A model generated the notes under the pieces. It was not told where the DNA came from, did not search any database, and worked only from the letters and a program-made list of their open reading frames with translations. The position numbers and the translations under genes were made by a program. Positions 1 through 5,848 of a stretch of DNA of 8,772 nt are shown here, piece by piece; the first letter of the stretch is position 1, and every line of letters starts with the position of its first letter. Source of the DNA: Candidatus Roizmanbacteria bacterium (lineage in GTDB: Bacteria; Patescibacteriota; Microgenomatia; UBA1406; GWC2-37-13); NCBI GenBank assembly GCA_026395475.1, contig JAPLYQ010000040.1, forward strand, positions 1 through 8,772, given 5' to 3'.

Positions 1-503
1 TTTTCTATCAATATTTTTTTTGGAAATTTATATTGAGATATCAGGACGGGATATTTATTACTTAAAGTAAGTGATTCCTTATTAAGCGATTCATCTAAAA
101 ATTGTATTTCAAATTCATAGGTTTGATTTTTCGATTTCGCAATTATGGGCATACCAAAGCTATATAACGGAAAAGAGCTATATTGAATCGCTGCAATTGT
201 CGCTACATGGTACCAGTTTGCATCAACTATATTTTTTATTCTAAACACAGTATCTCCTGCTAACGGTTCAGTATTATTGAAACGTAAAGTGACGAGCCCA
301 AGGTAGTTATTTTGCGCAATGAATTTTCCTTTAACAGCACTATAGTTTTCATACACATTATTTGTGGTGTGATTATAGGAAAGTACATTTGGATTAATGT
401 CTGAGTTGAAGAAGAACACTATTGATAATGTAGTTCCTAATAACGCAAGAAATAGGGGAATTCCTATCCACTTCGTACATTTTTTCACAAAATTCCTGAA
501 CAT
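1..503 (-). CDS. Membrane-anchored hypothetical protein with extracytoplasmic domain, 3' end cut off by window
   Basis: An open frame runs from the ATG at 503-501 to the left edge without a stop, giving 167 residues; the C-terminus lies outside the window. It starts MFRNFVKK, and residues about 12-32 form a single hydrophobic segment after a basic N-terminus, so it is probably an N-in signal anchor with the rest outside the membrane. The remainder looks like a beta-rich domain: LGLVTLRFNN (68-77), DTVFRIKN (84-91), a WYH (97-99), a SFGMPIIA stretch (115-122), and TYEFEIQFLD (128-137). I associate the order 'RFNN - D.vFRiK - WY - fGmPiI - SKnqtYeF' with uncharacterised membrane proteins near surface-polysaccharide genes in Microgenomates. 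That comes from memory and gives no function. It is transcribed divergently from rfbF. No Shine-Dalgarno site precedes the ATG, but a TATAAT box ends 6 nt upstream, which would suit a leaderless message. Gene call is solid; function unknown. Confidence 0.8.
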   Translation of the reverse strand, partial: MFRNFVKKCTKWIGIPLFLALLGTTLSIVFFFNSDINPNVLSYNHTTNNVYENYSAVKGKFIAQNNYLGLVTLRFNNTEPLAGDTVFRIKNIVDANWYHVATIAAIQYSSFPLYSFGMPIIAKSKNQTYEFEIQFLDESLNKESLTLSNKYPVLISQYKFPKKILIE

Positions 504-509
504 TGGTTA

Positions 510-515
510 ATTATA
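510..515 (-). promoter_or_regulatory. Putative -10 box for the leftward gene (leaderless arrangement)
   Basis: Read on the minus strand this is TATAAT, separated by 6 nt from the ATG at 503. That spacing would put the transcription start at or next to the A of the start codon, so the message would be leaderless. No good -35 hexamer is found 16-18 nt upstream. A second minus-strand TATAAT lies at 537-532 inside the palindrome and is an alternative, giving a leader of about 20 nt. Inference from sequence only. Confidence 0.4.
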
Positions 516-530
516 CTTAATACACGCCGG

Positions 531-542
531 TATTATATAATA
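531..542. promoter_or_regulatory. Perfect 12-bp AT palindrome with -10-like boxes in both directions; probable promoter of the sugar operon
   Basis: TATTATATAATA equals its own reverse complement. It holds TATAAT on the plus strand at 536-541 and TATAAT on the minus strand at 537-532. The plus-strand box ends 7 nt before the rfbF ATG at 549, the spacing expected if transcription starts on the first base of the start codon. No Shine-Dalgarno sequence lies between. The -35 region around 512-519 is a poor match to TTGACA. This is the only gap upstream of the six plus-strand genes, so it is the likely operon promoter. A palindrome this AT-rich can also arise by chance. Confidence 0.45.
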
Positions 543-548
543 ATCATA

Positions 549-1325
549 ATGAAAGTAATCATTCTCTGTGGAGGCACGGGAACGCGCCTAAAAGAAGAAA
601 CTGAATATAAACCAAAACCAATGGTGTTAGTTGGTGGAAAGCCTATCATCTGGCACATAATGAAGATCTATGCCCATTATGGTTTTAACGAATTTATTTT
701 GGCCCTTGGGTATAAGGCAGATTATATAAAAGATTTTTTTCTTAATCAAAAAGCGTTCACCTCTGATTTTACGCTTGAAACTAAAAATCATAATTCGACA
801 TATTTCCTTGAAAACCGTCATGAGGTTGACGATTTTAAAATTACCTTTGTGGACACGGGCGTTGAGACACTTCCTGGTGAACGAATACTTCTCTGTAAAA
901 AATATATTCCCAAAGACGATAGAGATTTTATTGTGACTTACGGTGATGGTGTAACCGATCTTAATATAAAAGAAGTGTACGATTTTCATAAAACACAAAA
1001 AACAATTGGTACAATCACCGGAGTTCATCCAAGGTCGAAGTTTGGGCTAGTAAAAACGGATATAAATGGTTTAGTAAAAAGCTTTGTTGAAAAACCAGTG
1101 CTTGCTGAATATGTAAATGGTGGATTTATGGTATTTAAACAGCATTTCTTTGATTATCTTGAAGTTGGTGAAACAGAGCATCCTGCACTTAAAAAGTTAG
1201 CTAAAGAAAATCAACTTTCACTTTATAATCATGAAGGTTTTTGGATGGCGATTGACACATATAAAGAACTAGATGATTTAAATAAACTGTGGGAAGAAAG
1301 TAAGCCATGGAAAGTGTGGGCTTAA
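549..1325 (+). CDS. rfbF: Glucose-1-phosphate cytidylyltransferase
   Basis: This 258-residue protein matches the full length of RfbF/DdhA enzymes (about 257-260). They transfer CMP from CTP to alpha-D-glucose-1-phosphate, giving CDP-glucose and pyrophosphate in the cytosol; this is the entry step to CDP-linked 6-deoxy and 3,6-dideoxy sugars. The N-terminal nucleotidyltransferase signature is GGTGTRL (8-14) followed by EE and KPKPM (21-25), with K23 the expected phosphate-contacting lysine. IIWHIMKIYAHYG (33-45) is typical of the cytidylyl branch. YGDGV (131-135) carries the metal-binding Asp133, EKP is at 181-183, NGGF at 190-193, and FWMAIDT (231-237) supplies the second metal ligand Asp236. 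The C-terminal PWKVW is also typical. It is the first gene of the operon. The ATG is the only sensible start: upstream codons in this frame offer no start, and the YGDGV-type core aligns from residue 1. No deletion or frameshift is seen. Confidence 0.95.
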   Translation: MKVIILCGGTGTRLKEETEYKPKPMVLVGGKPIIWHIMKIYAHYGFNEFILALGYKADYIKDFFLNQKAFTSDFTLETKNHNSTYFLENRHEVDDFKITFVDTGVETLPGERILLCKKYIPKDDRDFIVTYGDGVTDLNIKEVYDFHKTQKTIGTITGVHPRSKFGLVKTDINGLVKSFVEKPVLAEYVNGGFMVFKQHFFDYLEVGETEHPALKKLAKENQLSLYNHEGFWMAIDTYKELDDLNKLWEESKPWKVWA

Positions 1326-1340
1326 CGTTAAAAAGTTTCA

Positions 1341-1346
1341 AAGAGA
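1341..1346 (+). promoter_or_regulatory. Weak Shine-Dalgarno-like site for the rfbG-like gene
   Basis: AAGAGA, 4 nt before the ATG at 1351, is the only purine-rich stretch in the 25-bp gap after the rfbF stop. It matches the anti-Shine-Dalgarno only partly (AGAG). No terminator-like hairpin is present in this gap, so the two genes are probably co-transcribed. Confidence 0.3.
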
Positions 1347-1350
1347 AAAC

Positions 1351-2307
1351 ATGAAATTATCCGGAATGAATGTATTAGTCACAGGTGGTACAGGTTTTGT
1401 TGGTGGACACCTGGTAGAAGAACTTCTCAATCTTAAGGCAAATGTGACTGTGGTAGATATTTCGATTGATAAAAAAGCTTATTTTTTTAGCAAAAATTTT
1501 CAGAAAAAAACTACAGTAATACAGTTGGATATTTGCAATTATAAAAAACTAGAAAAACTTGTTAAAGATTATAAAATTGACTTCATATTTCACCTTGCAG
1601 CACAGGCACTCGTTGAAGAAGCATACAACAATCCAAAATATACATTAGAAAATAACATTGTTAGCACAATTAATGTTCTTGAGGTTGTCCGAACAAATAA
1701 AAATATTAAGGGAGTTGTTGTGGCATCTTCTGATAAATGTTACGGGAAGCTTCACAAAGAACACTATGTGGAGACTGATCCCCTTTCAGGTGACCATCCA
1801 TATGACACATCAAAATCAGTGACCGACTTGGTTAGTTCTACTTATTATTCTACATATAAGATACCGGTAATAATAACAAGGTTTGGAAATATTTATGGTG
1901 AAGGAGATCTTAATTTTTCTAGAATTGTTCCAGGTATTATGAGGACAATTATTAAAGGTGAACAGCTTGAATTGCGAAGTGACGGGACTTACATTCGAGA
2001 TTATCTTTATGTAAAAGATGTTGTACACGGATATATACTACTTGCGCAAAAAATGGAAGAATTAAAAGGACAAGCATATAATTTTGGTTCAGATGAAACA
2101 TTGTCGGTTATTGAGCTAATTAAATTGGTTGAAAAAGAACTAAAACAAAAAATTGGCTTTACTATATTAAATAGTGCAAAAAATGAGATTCCATATCAAT
2201 CCCTTGACTGCACCAAGATAAAAAAAGATATTCAGTGGAAACAAGAATATTCCTTTAGTTCAACAATAAATAATATTTTCTCATGGTACAAAAAAACCAT
2301 AGTATGA
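1351..2307 (+). CDS. rfbG: CDP-glucose 4,6-dehydratase-like extended SDR
   Basis: A 318-residue extended short-chain dehydrogenase. The NAD-binding glycine motif is GGTGFVG (12-18), with D36 at the end of the second strand (VTVVD) as the likely NAD ribose ligand. HLAAQALV (81-88) is close to the H-x-AAQPLV signature of RfbG/DdhB. SSDKCY (126-131) is the hallmark of CDP-glucose dehydratases, which carry T/S-S-D-K-C-Y. The catalytic set is S127-D128-K129 with Y151 and K155 (YDTSK). IRDYLYVKDVV (215-225) is the usual C-terminal motif. The reaction is CDP-glucose to CDP-4-keto-6-deoxyglucose. It is about 40 residues shorter than enteric RfbG (about 355-360), but all catalytic motifs are present, so this looks like a compact version. 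It follows rfbF by 25 bp and overlaps the next gene by ATGA. A dTDP- or GDP-sugar dehydratase is possible, but the SDKCY motif and the rfbF partner favour CDP-glucose. Confidence 0.88.
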   Translation: MKLSGMNVLVTGGTGFVGGHLVEELLNLKANVTVVDISIDKKAYFFSKNFQKKTTVIQLDICNYKKLEKLVKDYKIDFIFHLAAQALVEEAYNNPKYTLENNIVSTINVLEVVRTNKNIKGVVVASSDKCYGKLHKEHYVETDPLSGDHPYDTSKSVTDLVSSTYYSTYKIPVIITRFGNIYGEGDLNFSRIVPGIMRTIIKGEQLELRSDGTYIRDYLYVKDVVHGYILLAQKMEELKGQAYNFGSDETLSVIELIKLVEKELKQKIGFTILNSAKNEIPYQSLDCTKIKKDIQWKQEYSFSSTINNIFSWYKKTIV

Positions 2308-2996
2308 AAAAAATATTGATAACTGGAGGTACAGGGTTTGTTGGTTCTAATGTTGTTAGGCGACTTGTGCAAGATGGCTATAAACCCATTGTCTTAATTC
2401 GAACAGAATCAAACCTGTGGAGAATACAAGACATATTGTCCAATGTAAAATTGCTTAAGACAGACATTCTTAATTGTAAGAGCCTTATAGAAGACATAAA
2501 AACAATCAACCCAACTCATATACTTCACTTGGCTGTTTATGGTGCATATCAGAGTACCCAAAAGGATCTAAATAAAACTCTTGAAACAAATATTATTGGT
2601 ACATCTAATTTACTTACTGCAGCCACTGTACTACGAGCAGGGATTGACGACAAAAAAATACAGCTCTCTGATCCTAACTTTGTAAGAGATTTTATTTATG
2701 TCGATGATGTGGTTGATGCATATATGTATTTTCTTAGTGGAAAGAAGTATTATGGAGAGATAATTAACATTGGAAGTGGCAAACAAACTAGACTCGGAGA
2801 TTTTGTGGAGTTAGCGGAAACGATCATTGGAAAGAAAATACAAATAGAATGGTCGGAACATTCATCAAATCAGTGTGAACCAAAAAAATGGCAAGCAGAT
2901 ATTTCAAAAGCTCAGGTAAAATTAGGGTGGCATCCACAAAACACGCTGGAAATGGGTATTAAAAAAAGTCTTGAATTTTATAAAAGTGAAAAATAA
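2304..2996 (+). CDS. NAD(P)-dependent SDR epimerase/reductase with internal in-frame deletion of the catalytic core
   Basis: The ATG at 2304 overlaps the preceding stop as ATGA, giving 230 residues; an in-frame ATG at 2283 would add only seven residues before the Rossmann strand and is less likely. The N-terminal half is a normal extended SDR: ITGGTGFVGSN (6-16), R33 after the second strand, a TDILN segment (53-57), HLAVYGAYQS (75-84), and TNIIGTSNLL (95-104). The C-terminal half is also normal: FVRDFIYVDDVV (126-137), INIGSGK (154-160), and a LGW (207-209). Between them, AATV (106-109) runs straight into LRAGIDDK (110-117). The usual 70-85 residues with the S/T strand, the Tyr-xxx-Lys catalytic pair and the YGP loop are missing; family members are about 300-310 residues. 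Without the missing Tyr/Lys it should not do normal SDR chemistry. The expected role, by position, is reduction or epimerisation of a CDP-4-keto sugar. Reading frame is intact and the gene stays coupled to its neighbours. Confidence 0.82.
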   Translation: MKKILITGGTGFVGSNVVRRLVQDGYKPIVLIRTESNLWRIQDILSNVKLLKTDILNCKSLIEDIKTINPTHILHLAVYGAYQSTQKDLNKTLETNIIGTSNLLTAATVLRAGIDDKKIQLSDPNFVRDFIYVDDVVDAYMYFLSGKKYYGEIINIGSGKQTRLGDFVELAETIIGKKIQIEWSEHSSNQCEPKKWQADISKAQVKLGWHPQNTLEMGIKKSLEFYKSEK

Positions 2997-3801
2997 TCTT
3001 ATTCATCTAACTAAAGATCTTCGAAAAGATCTAATTGAAGTTCTAGAACCAAGCGAAAGTCATCATGTCGGTTGCTCACTTTCCATTATAGATATCGTAG
3101 CATATCTCTATTTTGAAGCACTTCACGTTTTTCCAAATGAGCCAAAAAGTCCAAATCGAGATATTTTTATATTAAGCAAAGGACATGGAGCATTGGCGGT
3201 GTACGTTACCTTGTATAAGAAGGGATTTTTTAGCAAAGAAGTTTTAGCAACGTATGATAAAAATGGGAGCACTCTTCCGGAGCATATAAGTAAAGGGGTA
3301 CCAGGAGTTGAACTTTCAACTGGATCACTTGGGCATGGGCTTCCAGTGGGATTAGGTTTTGCGACATCATTTATAAATGATAAAAAAGATAATAAAGTTG
3401 TCGTTCTACTTTCAGATGGCGAGCTTGACGAAGGGTCAAACTGGGAGGCAATTATGTATGCTGGTCATCATCACTTGGAAAACCTTATCGTTATAGTTGA
3501 TTTAAACGGATTCCAAGGTTATGCATCAACAGAAAAGGTGCTCGACCTCTCCCCTCTTAAAGAGAAAATTGTTCCCTTCAATTGGAATGTATATGAGATG
3601 GATGGGCATGATTTTAAATCCATGGAAAATGTTTTTAAACAGATTGGAAAAAGTAAAAATAAAAAACCACACTTTATTATCGCAAAAACAATAAAAGGTA
3701 AGGGTATTCCATTTTTTGAAGGGAAATTTGAATCGCATTATAAGTCTGTAGATCTTGCAACAAAAAATAAAATATTATTAGATTTAAAAAACTTATCATG
3801 A
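2986..3801 (+). CDS. Transketolase, N-terminal (ThDP pyrophosphate-binding) subunit
   Basis: This is the N-terminal half of a split transketolase, 271 residues from the GTG at 2986. A TTG at 2971 in the same frame would add five residues (NFIKV context) and is the alternative start; both overlap the upstream stop, by 11 or 26 bp. From the GTG: SHHVGCSLS (25-33) matches the ThDP-contacting SGHPGxSLS motif. SKGHGA (64-69), TGSLGHGL (112-119) with its nucleotide-contacting glycines, and SDGELDEG (143-150) followed by a DLNG at 172-175 together form the GDG-x(about 25)-N metal/ThDP motif, with S in place of the first G. KTIKGKG (234-240) and a late His in SHYK (250-253) are also typical. With the next gene it would transfer a two-carbon ketol unit from a ketose phosphate to an aldehyde or ketone. 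Its place between CDP-sugar genes suggests a dedicated role in sugar branching or supply rather than central metabolism. An ATGA overlap couples it to its partner. Confidence 0.9.
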   Translation: MKNNLIHLTKDLRKDLIEVLEPSESHHVGCSLSIIDIVAYLYFEALHVFPNEPKSPNRDIFILSKGHGALAVYVTLYKKGFFSKEVLATYDKNGSTLPEHISKGVPGVELSTGSLGHGLPVGLGFATSFINDKKDNKVVVLLSDGELDEGSNWEAIMYAGHHHLENLIVIVDLNGFQGYASTEKVLDLSPLKEKIVPFNWNVYEMDGHDFKSMENVFKQIGKSKNKKPHFIIAKTIKGKGIPFFEGKFESHYKSVDLATKNKILLDLKNLS

Positions 3802-4718
3802 GAGACGGCATCATATCTGAAATCTATAACACGATGGAAAGAAATAAGAATGTCTATTTGCTTACTGGAGATCTTGGATATAACACTCTTGAAAAAATTG
3901 AAAAAGATTTCCCCGATAGGTTTATAGATGTGGGAGTTGCCGAGCAAAATATGATAGGTATTGCATCAGGTCTTGCTCTCTCTGGCAAAAAGGTATATAT
4001 ATACTCAATAATTCCCTTTTTAATAATGCGCTGTTATGAACAGATTCGAAATGACATATGTTACCATGACCTAGATATTACACTCGTCGGTATTGGAGCT
4101 GGATTGGCCTATGGGATATTGAGTAATACTCATTTTGCCTTAGAAGATATCGCGATATTAAGACCGCTACCAAATATGACTATTTTTTCTCCGGCCGATG
4201 AAGTTGAGGCAATCGAAGGCATGAAATATCTATCTTCTCACCCACATCCCACCTATGTACGTGTGGGATTAAGAAAAGAAGCGGTCGTCAGTCCTCAAAA
4301 CTATATTTTTCATTTTGGTAAAGCATCTCTGATGCAAAAGGGAGTTGATGTATGTATTTTTACAACGGGTTCTATTACCGATGAAGTGATAAGGGCCTCA
4401 AAATTACTTACCTTAAATAAAAAAATTACTCCAACAATAATCAATCTTCACACTATTAAGCCACTTGATAAAAATACCATTCTTAAAGAGGCACTAAAGG
4501 CGAGCATCATTTTTACTATTGAGGAGCATGGGAAAATAGGTGGCTTAGGAAGCGCCATTTCAGATATTATAAGTGAATCTGCGCATCCGATACGCGTTAT
4601 CAAGATAGGGACAACTGATGTTACTTCAAAGATTGTGGGAACAAGGGCTTATCTTCGAAAAATACTTGGACTTGATGCTGAGGGTATTTATAAAACAATT
4701 GTAGAACACTTGAAATGA
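3798..4718 (+). CDS. Transketolase, C-terminal (pyrimidine-binding) subunit
   Basis: The 306-residue partner subunit carries the pyrimidine-binding domain and the C-terminal transketolase domain. DVGVAEQNM (44-52) contains Glu49, the residue that activates ThDP by proton relay. GLAYGILSNTHFALEDIAIL (102-121) is the canonical loop, with His112, and the following RPLPNM (122-127) plus FSPADE (130-135) are typical. The C-terminal domain begins near residue 170 and has VCIFTTGS (185-192), an INLHTIKPLD-like strand, and EEHGKIGGLGSA. Together with the preceding subunit this makes a complete transketolase of about 580 residues, shorter than the about 660 of single-chain enzymes. Split transketolases of this kind are common in archaea and many bacteria. 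Both ends use ATGA overlaps (3798-3801 and 4715-4718), so the two halves and rfbH are probably translated as a coupled block. A 1-deoxyxylulose-5-phosphate synthase-like or dehydrogenase E1-beta-like role is less likely given the motifs. Confidence 0.92.
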   Translation: MRDGIISEIYNTMERNKNVYLLTGDLGYNTLEKIEKDFPDRFIDVGVAEQNMIGIASGLALSGKKVYIYSIIPFLIMRCYEQIRNDICYHDLDITLVGIGAGLAYGILSNTHFALEDIAILRPLPNMTIFSPADEVEAIEGMKYLSSHPHPTYVRVGLRKEAVVSPQNYIFHFGKASLMQKGVDVCIFTTGSITDEVIRASKLLTLNKKITPTIINLHTIKPLDKNTILKEALKASIIFTIEEHGKIGGLGSAISDIISESAHPIRVIKIGTTDVTSKIVGTRAYLRKILGLDAEGIYKTIVEHLK

Positions 4719-5848
4719 ATACAAAACATACCTTTATGCCAGGAAAGACCTATATTCCTGTTTCCGGGAAGGTCTTTAATGAGGAAGAAATAAACAATGC
4801 AATCAAGGTAGCACGAGACGGATGGTGGACCGAGGGAGAGTTCTCAAAACTTTTTGAAAAAGATTTTAAAAAGTATCTTGGAGTGAAATTTGTATCTTTA
4901 GTAAATTCTGGTTCATCTGCCAATCTCGTAGCTCTCTATTCCCTTACCTCTTCTATATTTGGAAATCGGGCCCTTAAAGCCGGAGACGAGTTTATCACTA
5001 CCTCGGTTGCCTTCCCTACAACAGTTAATCCTGGGGTCATGCTGGGCATGAAGCCCATATTTATAGATGCAGAACTAAATACACTTAATATTGATGCAGA
5101 GAAGATTGAAAAAGCGATAACGAAAAAAACAAAGCTCATTATGATCGCCCACACGTTGGGTCGCCCATTTGATTTAAATATAATAACTCAGCTTTGTAAA
5201 AAATATAATTTATGGCTTATTGAAGATTGTTGCGATGCATTAGGGTCAAAATATGATGGCAAGATGCTTGGATCTTTTGGTGACATTGCAACATATAGCT
5301 TTTACCCTGCACATCAAATCACCATGGGTGAAGGCGGAGCAATTGTTACCAATAATTCACTTATTCACAGGTCAATTCGTCAATTCCGCGATGGATTTAA
5401 TTTGAAGCTGACTGACTTTCAAGCAGCAATAGGAGTTGCTCAGCTAAAGAAACTGCCAGGTTTTATTGAAAAAAGAAAAGCAAATTATAAGAGTTTGTAC
5501 ACATTCTTTAAACAGTACCCACAGTATTTTTCGCTGATGGAAGAAAATAAACTGAACGACATTTCCTATTTCGGCTTCCCTCTTATTGTTAAATCAGATG
5601 CACCTTTTACTCGAAATGAACTTACGGAATACCTAGAAAAAAATAAAATTGGAACGCGAAATATCTTTTCCGGCAATCTTCTTCGTCATCCAGCATATTC
5701 CCAGCTCAAAAATAAAATAAAGATCGTGGGCGCTCACAAAAATGCAGACATAGTAATGAATAGTGCTTTCTGGCTTGGTGTCTGGTCAGGGATAACTCAA
5801 GATATGATGGAATATGTGAAAGAAACCATCATTAAGTTTATAGATTGA
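4715..5848 (+). CDS. rfbH: CDP-4-keto-6-deoxyglucose 3-dehydratase (RfbH/E1-like, DegT family) lacking the [2Fe-2S] loop
   Basis: A 377-residue DegT/DnrJ/EryC1-fold protein that resembles RfbH closely: YIPVSGKVF (13-21), DGWWTEGEF (35-43), NSGSSANLVAL (64-74), FPTTVNPG (100-107), IAHTLGRPFDL (144-154), IEDCCDALGS (169-178), YPAHQITMGEGGA (197-209). His200 sits where other DegT enzymes have the PLP-forming lysine, the hallmark of the 3-dehydratases RfbH/E1 and ColD. Normal RfbH uses PMP plus a four-Cys [2Fe-2S] loop and the reductase RfbI/E3 to deoxygenate C3. Here FRD (224-226) is followed immediately by GFNLKLTDFQ (227-236). From memory of enteric RfbH, about 39 residues with the cysteines lie between those two points, and even the generic DegT loop is absent. 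No RfbI-like gene is in the window. Enteric RfbH is about 437 residues, partly because of a longer N-terminus. The ATG overlaps the preceding stop (ATGA), and the 3' end overlaps the convergent gene by 11 bp. Confidence 0.88.
   Translation: MNTKHTFMPGKTYIPVSGKVFNEEEINNAIKVARDGWWTEGEFSKLFEKDFKKYLGVKFVSLVNSGSSANLVALYSLTSSIFGNRALKAGDEFITTSVAFPTTVNPGVMLGMKPIFIDAELNTLNIDAEKIEKAITKKTKLIMIAHTLGRPFDLNIITQLCKKYNLWLIEDCCDALGSKYDGKMLGSFGDIATYSFYPAHQITMGEGGAIVTNNSLIHRSIRQFRDGFNLKLTDFQAAIGVAQLKKLPGFIEKRKANYKSLYTFFKQYPQYFSLMEENKLNDISYFGFPLIVKSDAPFTRNELTEYLEKNKIGTRNIFSGNLLRHPAYSQLKNKIKIVGAHKNADIVMNSAFWLGVWSGITQDMMEYVKETIIKFID

Noticed and set aside
627..1028. 133-residue open frame on the minus strand inside rfbF
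   Set aside because: Antisense shadow of a strongly conserved gene; Cys/Phe-rich composition with no recognisable motif and no ribosome site.
1351..2307. Possible internal deletion in the rfbG-like gene, which is about 40 residues shorter than enteric RfbG
   Set aside because: Glycine motif, SSDKCY, YDTSK and the RDY-YVKD segment are all present in the usual order and spacing; compact versions are plausible.
2600..2660. Intein, intron or programmed frameshift as explanation of the short SDR
   Set aside because: Nothing extra is present: residues are missing, no splice-like or slippery sequence is seen, and frame is unchanged across the junction.
3526..3947. Two about 70-residue minus-strand frames across the transketolase junction
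   Set aside because: They lie opposite conserved transketolase motifs, including the VGVAEQN region, and have no features of their own.
4936..5154. 72-residue hydrophobic-looking minus-strand frame opposite rfbH
   Set aside because: Its composition is just the complement of the conserved RfbH core; no independent support.
549..5848. TGA recoded as glycine, as in some candidate-phyla bacteria
   Set aside because: Three genes end in TGA within ATGA overlaps at positions matching expected protein ends, and no in-frame TGA interrupts a conserved domain.
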